From JAAYDI01 sp052034005 (lineage in GTDB: Bacteria; Planctomycetota; Planctomycetia; Pirellulales; Pirellulaceae): a DNA stretch of 64,000 nt. The position numbers were made by a program, and so were the translations under genes. Positions 23,823 to 32,811 of the stretch are shown in pieces. Location of the stretch: assembly GCA_052034005.1 (NCBI GenBank), contig JBPOJB010000009.1, forward strand, positions 1 to 64,000. The letters are read 5' to 3'. The notes below the pieces were generated by a model. That model saw only the letters and a program-made list of their open reading frames with translations. It did not search any database and had not been told where the DNA came from. Position 1 is the first letter of the stretch. Each line of letters starts with the position of its first letter.

Positions 23823-24962
23823 GTGAGCAGCCAGAAGAAACAACGCAAGATCCGCGCCCAGTTCCGCAAGCGCTACAACACGCGTGCGCGCGACGGCGAC
23901 ATCACGCGGCAGTACGCCCGCGAGGAGCTGGAGAAGCAGGAGCACCGGCCGCAGACCGAACGGGTCAGCGGCAAAGGGGATCTGACCCGCAAGCGGACGG
24001 TGATCGGCGCCGAAGCGGCGGATCCGGCCAGCGGGTTCGAGGTCCAACTGGACATCGATCCCACCGTCTGCCGACCGGGACGCGTCTTGATCGTGCATGG
24101 CCTGCTGAGTGTCGTCCAGGACGAATCGGGCCGGCAGTATCGCTGCGCCCTGCGCCGCCTGCTCAAGTCGCTCAGCACCGAGCAGCGGCACACCATGGCC
24201 GCCGGCGACCGGGTCTGGTTCCGGCCGACGCAGCAGGGTGAGGGGTTCATCGAGCGGATCGAGCCGCGGCAGGGCGTGCTGAGCCGCACGAGTCGCGGGC
24301 GGCAGCAGGTGATCGTGGCCAACGTCGACCAGCTGCTGATCGTCGGCAGCGCGGCCGAGCCGATGCTCAAGCCCCACCTGATCGATCGGATGCTGGTCAC
24401 GGCCGAGAAGGCCGGCATCCGGCCGGTGATCTGCATCAACAAGATCGACCTGGTGGACCCGAGCGACTTGCAGCCGCTGGTGGGCGTGTACGGCCAGATG
24501 GGCTACCAGGTGCTCCTGATCTCCGCGACGACCGGGCTGGGCATCGATCGGCTGCGGCGCGTGCTCGCCGGCCAGCAGAGCGTCGTGGCCGGTCAGAGCG
24601 GCGTGGGCAAGTCGTCGCTGCTCAACGCGGTCGAGCCGCAGCTGCAGCTGCGCGTGCGCACGGTGAGCGACGAGACGCAGAAGGGGCGGCATACGACGAC
24701 CACCGCCCAGCTCATCCCCTTGTCCATCGGCGGGTACGTCGTCGACACGCCGGGCATCCGCCAGTTCCAGTTGTGGGACGTGATCCCCGAAGAAGTGGCC
24801 GGCTACTTCCGCGACCTGCGCCCGTTTGTGAGCCATTGCCGGTTCCCCGACTGCACCCACACGCACGAGGAAGGCTGCGCCGTGAAGGATGCCGCCGCCG
24901 ACGGGAGACTCGACGTCCGCCGCTACGAGAGCTACTGCCAGATGGCGCTGGAAAACCCATGA
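23823..24962 (+). CDS. rsgA: Small-subunit biogenesis GTPase RsgA
   Basis: Circularly permuted GTPase that acts late in 30S subunit maturation. 379 aa with a GTG start 3 nt after the ftsH stop. A basic, planctomycete-type N-terminal extension (1-70) precedes the OB fold (about 83-150). The permuted GTPase motifs are G4 NKID (206-209), G5 SAT (234-236), G1 GQSGVGKSS (257-265), the T-rich switch KGRHTTTT (287-294) and G3 DTPG (308-311). The C-terminal zinc knuckle is C339-x4-C344-x-H346-x5-C352. Family length is usually about 300-350 aa; the excess is the N-terminal extension. Tight spacing implies co-transcription and coupled translation with ftsH. The last codons overlap the start of the next gene. 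Confidence 0.96.
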   Translation: MSSQKKQRKIRAQFRKRYNTRARDGDITRQYAREELEKQEHRPQTERVSGKGDLTRKRTVIGAEAADPASGFEVQLDIDPTVCRPGRVLIVHGLLSVVQDESGRQYRCALRRLLKSLSTEQRHTMAAGDRVWFRPTQQGEGFIERIEPRQGVLSRTSRGRQQVIVANVDQLLIVGSAAEPMLKPHLIDRMLVTAEKAGIRPVICINKIDLVDPSDLQPLVGVYGQMGYQVLLISATTGLGIDRLRRVLAGQQSVVAGQSGVGKSSLLNAVEPQLQLRVRTVSDETQKGRHTTTTAQLIPLSIGGYVVDTPGIRQFQLWDVIPEEVAGYFRDLRPFVSHCRFPDCTHTHEEGCAVKDAAADGRLDVRRYESYCQMALENP

Positions 24963-26143
24963 CTCGACCCCTCACGCCACGCGATCGACTCATGGCCACC
25001 TTGCGCGGCGAGCCGGTGGATCGGCCGGCCGTGTGCCTCTATGAGATTGGCGGCCTGCCGATGGATCCGACCGACCCGGACCCCTACAACATCTACCAGG
25101 ATCCGTCCTGGCACCCGCTGCTGGAACTGGCCGAACGCGACACGGACCTGATCCGCCTGCGCAGCGCGGTGCGCGCCCAGTCGCACGTCGCCTGGGATCA
25201 GTCGGCGGCCGCGGGTGCCCGCGGAGTGCGGGAGGAACTGACACGGATCGAGTCGTGGGAGGAGGGCGCCGCCCGCTTCACGCGTCTGACCGTGCGCGCC
25301 GGCACGCGCGAGTTGACCTGCCAGACGCGCCGAGACCGGGACGTCGATACGATCTGGACGGTCGAACACCTGCTCAAGGACCGGGACGATCTGCTGGCGT
25401 ATCTGCAGCTGCCGGACGCGTTTTTCGAGGAAACGATCTCGGTCGAGCCGCTCTGGGCCGAAGAACGGGCGCTGGGCGACCGGGGCATCGTGATGGTGGA
25501 CACCGAGGACCCTCTGTGTGCCGCCGCGACCCTGCTGAGCATGCAGGACTACACGCTCATGGCGTTCAGCGAGGGCCGGCTGTTTCATCAGCTCCTGGAG
25601 AAGCTGGCCGAGCCGCTGCACGCGCGCACCGCGCGCGTGGCGCGCGAGTTCCCCGGGCGGCTCTGGCGCATCTACGGGCCGGAATTCGCCTCGGAACCCT
25701 ATCTGCCGCCGCGGTTGTTCGATGAGTATGTCGTGCGCTACGTGTCCCCGATGGTGGAGGCCATTCATGCGTCGGGTGGGTTCGTGCGCATCCACTGCCA
25801 CGGCCGCGTCCGCAATCTGCTGGAGAGGATCGTCAACATGGGCGCCGACGCGATCGACCCGCTGGAGCCGCCTCCCTGGGGCGACGTGACGCTCGAGGAA
25901 GTCCGCCGACGCTACGGCGATCGGCTGGTGCTGTTCGGGAACCTGGAAGTGGCCGACATCGAGCGGATGGAGCCGGACCAGTTCGATGCGCTGGTCTGCC
26001 GCACGCTCGAGCAGGGCACGGCCGGGTCGGGGCGCGGCTTCGTGCTCATGCCCACCGCCTGCCCGGTGGGCAGGAAGCTGGCCCGCCGGACGCTGGCCAA
26101 CTACGAGACGATCGTCCGGCGGGCGCGCCAGTGGGAGTCCTGA
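24959..26143 (+). CDS. Uroporphyrinogen decarboxylase (URO-D) family protein
   Basis: 394 aa; the ATG at 24959 overlaps the rsgA stop by 4 nt (ATGA), a translational-coupling arrangement. The opening TPRDRLMATLRGEPVDRPAV is the classic N-terminus of URO-D-superfamily proteins. Later landmarks are GFVRIHCHGRVRNLL, DAIDPLEPPPWGDV, FGNLEV and GFVLMPTACPVG, which match the barrel of methyltransferase-like URO-D members such as MtaA/CmuA more than HemE. Gene context gives no clue to the substrate: it is linked to ftsH and rsgA rather than to tetrapyrrole genes. A methyltransferase role or an unknown decarboxylation are both possible. It is probably not the housekeeping HemE. A T8 run follows at about 26148, without an obvious stem before it. 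Confidence 0.88.
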   Translation: MTRPLTPRDRLMATLRGEPVDRPAVCLYEIGGLPMDPTDPDPYNIYQDPSWHPLLELAERDTDLIRLRSAVRAQSHVAWDQSAAAGARGVREELTRIESWEEGAARFTRLTVRAGTRELTCQTRRDRDVDTIWTVEHLLKDRDDLLAYLQLPDAFFEETISVEPLWAEERALGDRGIVMVDTEDPLCAAATLLSMQDYTLMAFSEGRLFHQLLEKLAEPLHARTARVAREFPGRLWRIYGPEFASEPYLPPRLFDEYVVRYVSPMVEAIHASGGFVRIHCHGRVRNLLERIVNMGADAIDPLEPPPWGDVTLEEVRRRYGDRLVLFGNLEVADIERMEPDQFDALVCRTLEQGTAGSGRGFVLMPTACPVGRKLARRTLANYETIVRRARQWES

Positions 26144-26156
26144 CAGATTTTTTTTC

Positions 26157-26186
26157 TTGATGCGCACCGGGGGCGTGCCATACCAT
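26157..26186 (+). promoter_or_regulatory. Possible promoter for the HzsA-like gene
   Basis: TTGATG (26157-26162) and TACCAT (26181-26186) are separated by 18 bp and lie about 50 nt upstream of the GTG start. The first box overlaps the end of the T-rich run that follows the URO-D gene. Confidence 0.3.
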
Positions 26187-26234
26187 GATGTCGATCCTGT
26201 TCACTCGCGCGCATTGGAGAAGGAGGTCGACATC

Positions 26235-28598
26235 GTGGTGCGTCCACGTGGAGTATTCAACGCGGCGCCTGGCCCTGGGGGCGCCAGGTTGCTTCTTGCG
26301 CTCACCGCCTGGCTGATGGTGGCTGCGGGGGGCTGGAGCCGGGCCGCGGACAACGCCCTGCCGACAGCCGGCCCGGCGGCGGTCGGCATCGCCGCAGTGC
26401 AGGAGGAACTGGCGCGTGCAGCAGCGCTGGCCCGGCGGCTGGCGACGCCGACGAACCGCGACCGACTGCAGCCGCTGGTCGCGCGCATCCAGGAGTTGGA
26501 ACGCAGCGTCGCCGCGCCGGACGCGCCGGGGGTGGCGGATCTGTTGCCCGACCTGGCGGCGGAAACCCGGACGCTGGCGCGCCGGATCGCGTTCTGCAAT
26601 CCCCAGCTGGACTTCGACCGGCTCCTGTTCATCAAACGGCATGATTCGGTGGGCGTGTACCACATGTGCGACCAGTTTTACGGCTGCAATGCCAAGCCGG
26701 GCGGCGGCCTGTTCGTGCTGATCAATCCGTTCTCCGAGCAGCCGGAGGTCCGCAATCTGCTGGAGCACGCGGTGGTGCAGAACGGCCGGTTACAGGGCCA
26801 GAAGCTGGAGGGGGGCACGTTCCTCTCGCCGGAACTCTCGTTCGACGGCCGGACGATCCTGTTCGCCTACAGCCAGGCCGGGACCTGGGCCCGCTATCGC
26901 GGGCTTGAATGTTACGAGTGGACGCCGGAGTGCTGTTATCACCTGTTCCGGTGCGATGCCGATGGCGGGAACCTGGTGCAGTTGACCGACGGTCCCTGGG
27001 ACGATTTCGACCCGTGTTTCCTGCCCAACGGCCGCATCGTGTTCATTTCCGGCCGGCGCGGCGGCTATTTGCGCTGCGGTCGCTGCTGTCCGGTCTACAC
27101 GCTGCATTCGATGAACCCGGACGGCAGCGACATGATCCGGCTGAGCTACCACGAGACGCACGAGTGGCAGCCGAGCGTGACGAACGACGGCATGCTGGTG
27201 TACACGCGGTGGGACTACGTGGACCGCGACACGAACGTCGCCCATCATATCTGGACCTGCTACCCCGACGGACGCAACCCGCGGTCGCCGCACGGGAACT
27301 ATCCCGAGCGCCGGGAGGCGCGCCCCTGGATGGAAATGGACATCCGGGCGATCCCGGGTTCGCACAAGTTCGTCGCGGTCGCCGCCGCGCATCACGGCCA
27401 CGCCTTGGGATCGCTGGTGCTGATCGACCCCTGGATCCCCGACGACCGTGCCATGTCGCAGTTGACGCGCCTGACTCCCGAGACGCCGTTTGTGGAGGCG
27501 GAAGGGGGCAGCCAGCACATCCGCACCTACTCCCGCTACGGGACCCCGTGGCCGCTGAGCGAAGACGACTATCTGTGCGTGTACGACCCGGAGGCCCGCA
27601 ACCGCGGAATCTACTGGCTCGACCGGTTCGGCAACCGCCAACTGCTGTATCGGGACGCCGAGATCTCCTGTCTGAGTCCGATCCCGTTGCGGCCGCGGCC
27701 CTGCCCGCCCGTGCTGCCCGAACAGACCGTGCAGAGCGCGGCCGCGCTGGCCGCCCATGGCGGCGCCGCGCCGACCGCCACGATCGGAGTGGCCAACGTG
27801 TACGACAGCGATTTCGAGTGGCCGGAGGATACGAGGGTTACCGCGCTGCGAATCATCCAGCTGCTGCCCAAGACGACGCCGCCGCCCAATGAGCCGCGAA
27901 TCGGAATCGCTCAGCAGACCAATGCGCGGGCCGTGCTGGGCACGGTGCCCGTCGAACCGGACGGCAGCGTCTACTTCGAAGCACCGGTGGGCAAGGAGAT
28001 CTATTTCCAGGCGCTGGACCAGGATGGCCTGGCGGTCCAGTCGATGCGCAGCGGCACCTACGTGCACCCGGGCGAACAGCTGGTGTGCCAGGGCTGCCAT
28101 GAGCCGCGCCAGGGGCCGGCCCGGAGCGACCGGATCCCGCAGGCCATGCTGCGCGCACCCTCGAAGATCGCGCCGGATGTGGATGGCTCCAATCCGTTCA
28201 GCTACGTGCGGCTGGTGCAGCAGGTGCTGGACCGGCACTGCGTGGCATGTCACCAGGCGCAAGGCGCGCTGGACCTGGCCGGCGCCGTGGAAGGCCCGTA
28301 CGGCTGGACCCGCTCCTATGCGAACCTTGCGCCGGAATACGGCTTCTACTATGACGTCACCAACGGGTCGATCCAGGCGGGCGTGCACGGCGGCGCACGC
28401 TCGATCGCCGGCCAGTGCGGCGCCCGCGCGTCGAAGTTGCTGCCGTACCTGTCGCCGTCGCATCACGGCGTGCAACTGTCCGACGAAGACCGGCACCGCG
28501 TCACGCTGTGGCTGGACTGCAACTCCGAGTTCTTCGGTGCCTACGAGAACCCGGCGGCCCAATCGCTCGGCCAGCGCGTGGTCCCGTCGTTGGATTGA
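26235..28598 (+). CDS. Secreted diheme protein with a hydrazine synthase alpha-like propeller
   Basis: 787 aa. The GTG start at 26235 is fixed by AGGAGGT at 26221-26227 with 7-nt spacing. A signal peptide follows (hydrophobic about 17-32, cut near SRAADN). An alpha-helical N-terminal region (about 50-115) precedes a WD40-like/PD40 beta-propeller with strands such as FDPCFLPNGRIVFISGR and QPSVTNDGMLVYTRWDY. Near the C-terminus are two c-type heme motifs, CQGCH (618-622) and CVACH (669-673). The arrangement matches the middle and heme regions of hydrazine synthase alpha. Such homologues are common in planctomycetes that are not anammox bacteria, so no hydrazine synthesis is implied. Many Cys in the propeller (ECCYHLFRCD, LRCGRCCP) suggest disulfides or extra ligands. 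A periplasmic redox role is inferred. Confidence 0.88.
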   Translation: MVRPRGVFNAAPGPGGARLLLALTAWLMVAAGGWSRAADNALPTAGPAAVGIAAVQEELARAAALARRLATPTNRDRLQPLVARIQELERSVAAPDAPGVADLLPDLAAETRTLARRIAFCNPQLDFDRLLFIKRHDSVGVYHMCDQFYGCNAKPGGGLFVLINPFSEQPEVRNLLEHAVVQNGRLQGQKLEGGTFLSPELSFDGRTILFAYSQAGTWARYRGLECYEWTPECCYHLFRCDADGGNLVQLTDGPWDDFDPCFLPNGRIVFISGRRGGYLRCGRCCPVYTLHSMNPDGSDMIRLSYHETHEWQPSVTNDGMLVYTRWDYVDRDTNVAHHIWTCYPDGRNPRSPHGNYPERREARPWMEMDIRAIPGSHKFVAVAAAHHGHALGSLVLIDPWIPDDRAMSQLTRLTPETPFVEAEGGSQHIRTYSRYGTPWPLSEDDYLCVYDPEARNRGIYWLDRFGNRQLLYRDAEISCLSPIPLRPRPCPPVLPEQTVQSAAALAAHGGAAPTATIGVANVYDSDFEWPEDTRVTALRIIQLLPKTTPPPNEPRIGIAQQTNARAVLGTVPVEPDGSVYFEAPVGKEIYFQALDQDGLAVQSMRSGTYVHPGEQLVCQGCHEPRQGPARSDRIPQAMLRAPSKIAPDVDGSNPFSYVRLVQQVLDRHCVACHQAQGALDLAGAVEGPYGWTRSYANLAPEYGFYYDVTNGSIQAGVHGGARSIAGQCGARASKLLPYLSPSHHGVQLSDEDRHRVTLWLDCNSEFFGAYENPAAQSLGQRVVPSLD

Positions 28599-28663
28599 CG
28601 CGCTCCCGGCGTCGACCGGCAGCAGGATGTCTATTCCGCCTCGCGCTGGACGGGCCTGGCGGA

Positions 28664-31216
28664 TCACTCGAGGTGCTTGAATCGCGCGGCGTTGAGTGCG
28701 GTGCAGCCGCGGCCGCCGAACCGCACCCGCAGGACCGGTGTTCGGGCGGTCGTGCCGACCAGCGTGAAACGGTGCAGTCCCTTCTGCAGATGGACCGGCA
28801 GCATGGTCCACCCCACGGGTCCGGCCGGCGCGGGTGCTGGCGGCCAGATCGATTCGCCGTCCACGCGAACCTCGCTCACGGAATTGCCTTCGATTTGGAA
28901 CTGGTATACGTCGTCCTCGGAGACGGTGAAAAAGGCGTCCAGCTTGAGCGGCTTACCCTCGGCGGGCTTCAGATCGCTGAGCCAGTTGCCCGTCTCGGTT
29001 TTCGCGTCTTTCGTGTCCTGCACCACGATCGGCTTGTCCTGGCCAATGGTCAGCTCAAGACCGGCCACCAGTTTCTTCGCGTCGATGCCGGTCAACGGCT
29101 TGAAAGCCGGCGGGGGCAGTACGGTGATGGCCAGCGGCGCGCTCAAGCAGGTCCGCGTGGCCACTTGCGCGGCGGCCTGTAGGGCGACCGGCCCGAGGCC
29201 GAGCCTGCGCGTGTCGATCTGCAACGTGCCGTCGGCGCCGTGGATCTGGCCCAGCTCACGGCTGTTGTGCAGGACGGCGATCCGCTGCGCGCCGGAGACC
29301 TGGGCTCGCACGACGAGCGGCTCGCCGTAGACGACCTCCTGGCTGGTCGTCCGGTCGCGCGTCAGGCTGAGCGTCCCGCCGTGGTTGTCGACCAGCAGCG
29401 GCAGGATCAGGCGGCTCTGCGTCTCCAGCGGGCCGGCGGCAACCGCCACGAGGCGCAGCTCATGCCAGCCGTCGCCCAGGGTCGCCGTGTCGAGCGTGAA
29501 CGTGCGGCCGGCCGGCTCGACCGCGCGTTGCTGGCCGTCGATGAACAGCTCGAAATGGTCCACGGCCCCGGACGCCTCGGCGCCGACCACGCGTGGTTCG
29601 AGCACGATCTGGCCCGACACGCGCTGTTGAGGCTGCACGCCGCCCAACTCGATGTGCAGCCGGCTGGCCCACGGCTGGCACAGCGCATCGCCCACGATCA
29701 GCAGTTGATAGGGCCCATAGACCGATTGGTAGAACGCTTCGGCCAGCGATGCGCCGCGGACGTAGTGCAGGTGCAGGAACGCGTCGGGGAATTTCGGCTG
29801 CACCGACATCGGCTCCACCACGGTGCCGCTCGAGCCGGCCGCGCCGTACCGCAGGAACTCGGTCAAGGGGGTCTGGCCCGCCGTCTCCTCCATCGCACCC
29901 CCGTAGCTGGTCAGATGTTCGCAGATCGCGCCGGGCAGCATTGTGCTGCCTGATTGCGGCCAATTGAAACTGGCGGTCCCGGCCACGCAGCCGGCCACGT
30001 CGGATTTGTGCTCGGGCAGGGCGGTCGGGATGATCTCGCCACGCAACCCGGTCCCCTCCAGCGCGTGGACGACCGACGGGAAGGCCCATTTCCGCGTCTG
30101 GCAGCGGATCTCCTTGTCCACGTCGACCAGGTAGATCGTGCCGCGCGGCGCCGTCGCGTCCGCCGCCACGCTTCGCTGCAAGTAATCCAGCGCCTCACGC
30201 ACCGAGTTCCCGCGCCCGCTGGTGACCGCCAGCATCGTGGACAGGACGTAACGCGGGCCATCGCCACGGACGCGCGATCCCGTCTGGTCCCACGTGTACT
30301 TCGAACGGAAGGCGCAGGTCGGCTGCACCTCGATCGGCTCCCGCTCTTTCTGCTCCATCTTCTGCAACAGCGCGTCGAACGCCGGCAGGCTGCGCAGCGA
30401 TTCCAGATCCGCATCCCGACGCGTGTGCGCGGCGTCGTACCAACCCGCGTCCAGGGCGTGTGCGAGCGCTTGCAGGGCGGCCTCCGGCTGGCCCGCGCGG
30501 GCCAGGCAGCACGCCAGGTTGTACTGGATCAGCCGATTGCCGGGCACCCGCTGAGCCAGAGCCTGCAAGGCGCGAACCGCCTCGTCCCATTGCTGGTTCT
30601 GGATCAGGCGTTCCGACGCCGTGAAGGCCTCGCTGTCGGCCGGTGATGTCGGAGGGGTCAGGATGTCGCGCACCGGGCGGCGGGCGTAGAAGTTGGTCAG
30701 CAGGTTGATGTACAGCGGGTTCTTCATCAGCACCGGCTTGTACAGGTAGGTCAATCCGGTGAGCGAGCCGACGGGCGACAGGTATCGTTCGAGCTTCCTG
30801 CCGCCCAGGTCCTTGTGCGCGTCAATCGCCGTGGGGAAGTCCGACGAGTAGAGGATGTAATCGATGTGTTCCAGGACATTCCGTTCATACAGTTTCTGGA
30901 ACACCGGCACGAGGATCTTCTCACGGAACGTGTCCACGTCCGTCCGCTCGAAGCTGGTCAGCCCCTCCAGGTAGACGAGGTTCGACGGCGGGATCTGCCG
31001 CCAATGCACGTAATGATTGGCCACCGTCTGGGACGCCCAGCTGTCGGCATTCACGACGACGGCCACGTTTTCCGGTCCGCCGCCTGCCAGGGCCGAATGC
31101 CCGCCGGCGACGAGGCAGCACACCAGACACCACGGCAGCCACACGCACTGGCCAGAGAAACGCCGGTCCGACCGCACATTCCGTCGACGGTGGGTCCCAA
31201 TTTCGATCACGTGCAT
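28664..31216 (-). CDS. TIGR03790-family secreted protein with TPR and PA14-like regions
   Basis: 850 aa of unknown biochemical function. A hydrophobic stretch after the basic N-terminus (about 26-41, ending in HSALAGG) looks like a signal peptide. The core matches the conserved TIGR03790 family: VAVVVNADSWASQTVANHYV, IPPSNLVYLEG, DYILYSSDFPTAI and GDALCQPWA at about 545. One or two TPR motifs are inserted (around 205-265; LIQYNLACCLARAGQPEAAL). The last 120 residues resemble a PA14-type sugar-binding sandwich (FFTVSEDDVYQFQIEG, LHRFTLVG). I chose the ATG at 31216, with GAGGAG 11 nt before it; the frame extends upstream but reads as non-protein. It is convergent with the HzsA-like gene and separated by 247 bp from the divergent ThuA-DUF1080 gene. 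Confidence 0.85.
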   Translation of the reverse strand: MHVIEIGTHRRRNVRSDRRFSGQCVWLPWCLVCCLVAGGHSALAGGGPENVAVVVNADSWASQTVANHYVHWRQIPPSNLVYLEGLTSFERTDVDTFREKILVPVFQKLYERNVLEHIDYILYSSDFPTAIDAHKDLGGRKLERYLSPVGSLTGLTYLYKPVLMKNPLYINLLTNFYARRPVRDILTPPTSPADSEAFTASERLIQNQQWDEAVRALQALAQRVPGNRLIQYNLACCLARAGQPEAALQALAHALDAGWYDAAHTRRDADLESLRSLPAFDALLQKMEQKEREPIEVQPTCAFRSKYTWDQTGSRVRGDGPRYVLSTMLAVTSGRGNSVREALDYLQRSVAADATAPRGTIYLVDVDKEIRCQTRKWAFPSVVHALEGTGLRGEIIPTALPEHKSDVAGCVAGTASFNWPQSGSTMLPGAICEHLTSYGGAMEETAGQTPLTEFLRYGAAGSSGTVVEPMSVQPKFPDAFLHLHYVRGASLAEAFYQSVYGPYQLLIVGDALCQPWASRLHIELGGVQPQQRVSGQIVLEPRVVGAEASGAVDHFELFIDGQQRAVEPAGRTFTLDTATLGDGWHELRLVAVAAGPLETQSRLILPLLVDNHGGTLSLTRDRTTSQEVVYGEPLVVRAQVSGAQRIAVLHNSRELGQIHGADGTLQIDTRRLGLGPVALQAAAQVATRTCLSAPLAITVLPPPAFKPLTGIDAKKLVAGLELTIGQDKPIVVQDTKDAKTETGNWLSDLKPAEGKPLKLDAFFTVSEDDVYQFQIEGNSVSEVRVDGESIWPPAPAPAGPVGWTMLPVHLQKGLHRFTLVGTTARTPVLRVRFGGRGCTALNAARFKHLE

Positions 31217-31393
31217 CACCTCATGACTCCTCGGTGCGGAGAGCTGACAACAGGGCTCCGGGGCGTCCCGGACAAGCCCCACGCGGCGCCGGTCCCGGCG
31301 CCGAACGCTCCCCGATGATACCGCCAACGGCCACCCGGGACAAACCGGGCCGCCCGGACCCGCCGGGTGCTCACTTCTCGGCGCGTGACGCGT

Positions 31394-31399
31394 TACAAT
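31394..31399 (+). promoter_or_regulatory. Candidate -10 box for the ThuA-DUF1080/PQQ/GH116 operon
   Basis: TACAAT lies 65 nt upstream of the first gene in the spacer facing a divergent gene. The -35 region is weak. Confidence 0.3.
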
Positions 31400-31463
31400 G
31401 GCGGGCGCTGCGTGAATAGGTGTCTATGCCGGTCGAGTCCTCATGCCTCAGGAGAGATGATCC

Positions 31464-32786
31464 ATGTTCAAGCGAAGAGCTGTCCTGTCGTTGCCGCCGC
31501 TGCTGCTGCTGGCCCTGTGCTGCACCTGTCTCGTCACTCACATCGCGCGATGCGACGAGAAAGCGCACGACGCCAAGATCCGAGTGCTGGTCATCACGGG
31601 TGGACACGATTACGATGTGCCTCAATTCAATGCGTTGTTCGAAGCGATCCCGGACATCACGGTCGAGCACGCACAGCTCCCCGAGGCGGCCGCGCTGCTC
31701 AAGCCGGACCTGGCCGACAAGTTCGACGTGGTGTTGATGTACGATATGTGGGCCCAGGGCTTCCCTCCCGAACAGCAGCAGTCGTTCGTGGCGCTGTTGC
31801 AGCAGGGCATCGGGCTCTTCGCCCTGCACCACACGCTGGGCGCACACCAGCAGTGGCCCGAGTATGCGAAGATCATCGGCGGGAAGTTCTGGATCGAGGC
31901 ACACGAGGTCGACGGCCGGACCGTGCCGCCTTCGGAGTACTACCACGATCGGGACATCGACGTGAAGATCGCGGATCCCGACCACCCGATCACCTGCGGG
32001 CTCGAGGACTTCCGGATCCACGACGAGACGTACCGGAACTACGATACCGACCCGTCCGTCCGCGTCCTGCTCACCACCGACCATCCGCAGAGCGATCGGG
32101 AACTGAGCTGGGTCAAGACCTACGGCAACAGCCGCGTGGTCTACCTGGAACTGGGGCACGATCACCTGGCGTACGAGAACCCGCATTTCCGCACACTCAT
32201 CGCACGCGGCATCCGCTGGGCCGCCGGACGGGTCGCCAACCCGGCCGCGCCGGCCACACGGCTGTTCAACGGCACGGACCTCTCGGGCTGGATCGCGGAA
32301 GGTGAGGCGGTCTGGGAAGTGAAGGACGGGTTGCTGATCGGCCGACAGGGGCCGGGCAACACGCCCGGCGATCTGCTGACCGCCGAGTCCTATGCGGACT
32401 TCGAACTGACCGTCACCTACCGGATCGTGTGGCCGGCCAACAGCGGCATCTGGTATCGTTACCAGAGCGGCGAGAAGACCTACCAGGCTGACATCCTCGA
32501 GTACCAGAACCCCGTCGCCTTCAGCGGTTCGCTGTATTGCCCGGGCCCCGGCGGGCCATTCGCGGCGGTCAACGCGGATGCCGGCACCGTGGATCGCGAA
32601 GGTTGGAACACGATGATCGTGCGCGCGGTGGGCAACCGCCATCAGATCATCCTCAACGGCAAGAAAGTCGTCGACGTGCGTGCGGACGTGTCGGACCACG
32701 GCCGGATCGGGTTCCAGGTCCATCCGGGCGACGAGTTCGCCAAGATGCAGATCGTGGTGCGTGAAGCGACGATCCGGCCCCTGTAA
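31464..32786 (+). CDS. ThuA-like and DUF1080 (3-keto-glycoside hydrolase-like) fusion, secreted
   Basis: 440 aa. ATG 31464 follows AGGAGAG. A hydrophobic signal (about 8-24) precedes a class I amidotransferase-like ThuA domain (about 38-255: VLVITGGHDYDVPQF, LMYDMWAQGFP, GLFALHHTLG) and a DUF1080 beta-jellyroll (about 262-440: LFNGTDLSGWIAEGE, GDLLTAESYADFELTVTYRI, NSGIWYR, GRIGFQVHPG). DUF1080 members hydrolyse 3-keto-glycosides and ThuA proteins occur in the same oxidative disaccharide pathway, so the fusion couples two steps or binds one substrate twice (inference). It is first in an apparent operon with the PQQ-like and GH116 genes, 25 bp before the next. The partner oxidoreductase could be the Tat-exported Gfo/Idh protein encoded at 58153-59496, though that is 26 kb away. 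Confidence 0.92.
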   Translation: MFKRRAVLSLPPLLLLALCCTCLVTHIARCDEKAHDAKIRVLVITGGHDYDVPQFNALFEAIPDITVEHAQLPEAAALLKPDLADKFDVVLMYDMWAQGFPPEQQQSFVALLQQGIGLFALHHTLGAHQQWPEYAKIIGGKFWIEAHEVDGRTVPPSEYYHDRDIDVKIADPDHPITCGLEDFRIHDETYRNYDTDPSVRVLLTTDHPQSDRELSWVKTYGNSRVVYLELGHDHLAYENPHFRTLIARGIRWAAGRVANPAAPATRLFNGTDLSGWIAEGEAVWEVKDGLLIGRQGPGNTPGDLLTAESYADFELTVTYRIVWPANSGIWYRYQSGEKTYQADILEYQNPVAFSGSLYCPGPGGPFAAVNADAGTVDREGWNTMIVRAVGNRHQIILNGKKVVDVRADVSDHGRIGFQVHPGDEFAKMQIVVREATIRPL

Positions 32787-32811
32787 GGCAACAGGCTTAA
32801 GGAGCGGTCGT

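Noticed and set aside
22050..24866. Long minus-strand frame opposite ftsH and rsgA
   Set aside because: FtsH and RsgA have complete catalytic motifs on the plus strand; the opposite frame is composition-driven.
26148..26156. T-run after the URO-D gene as an intrinsic terminator
   Set aside because: No stable stem precedes it; the nearby GACGATCGTC palindrome lies about 30 bp upstream.
26235..28598. True hydrazine synthase of an anammox bacterium
   Set aside because: Only an alpha-like homologue is present and no other anammox gene is visible; homologues are common in other planctomycetes.
31217..31327. Upstream extension of the TIGR03790 gene
   Set aside because: The added residues are Arg-rich and lack a signal peptide pattern; the ATG at 31216 gives a sensible signal and an SD site.
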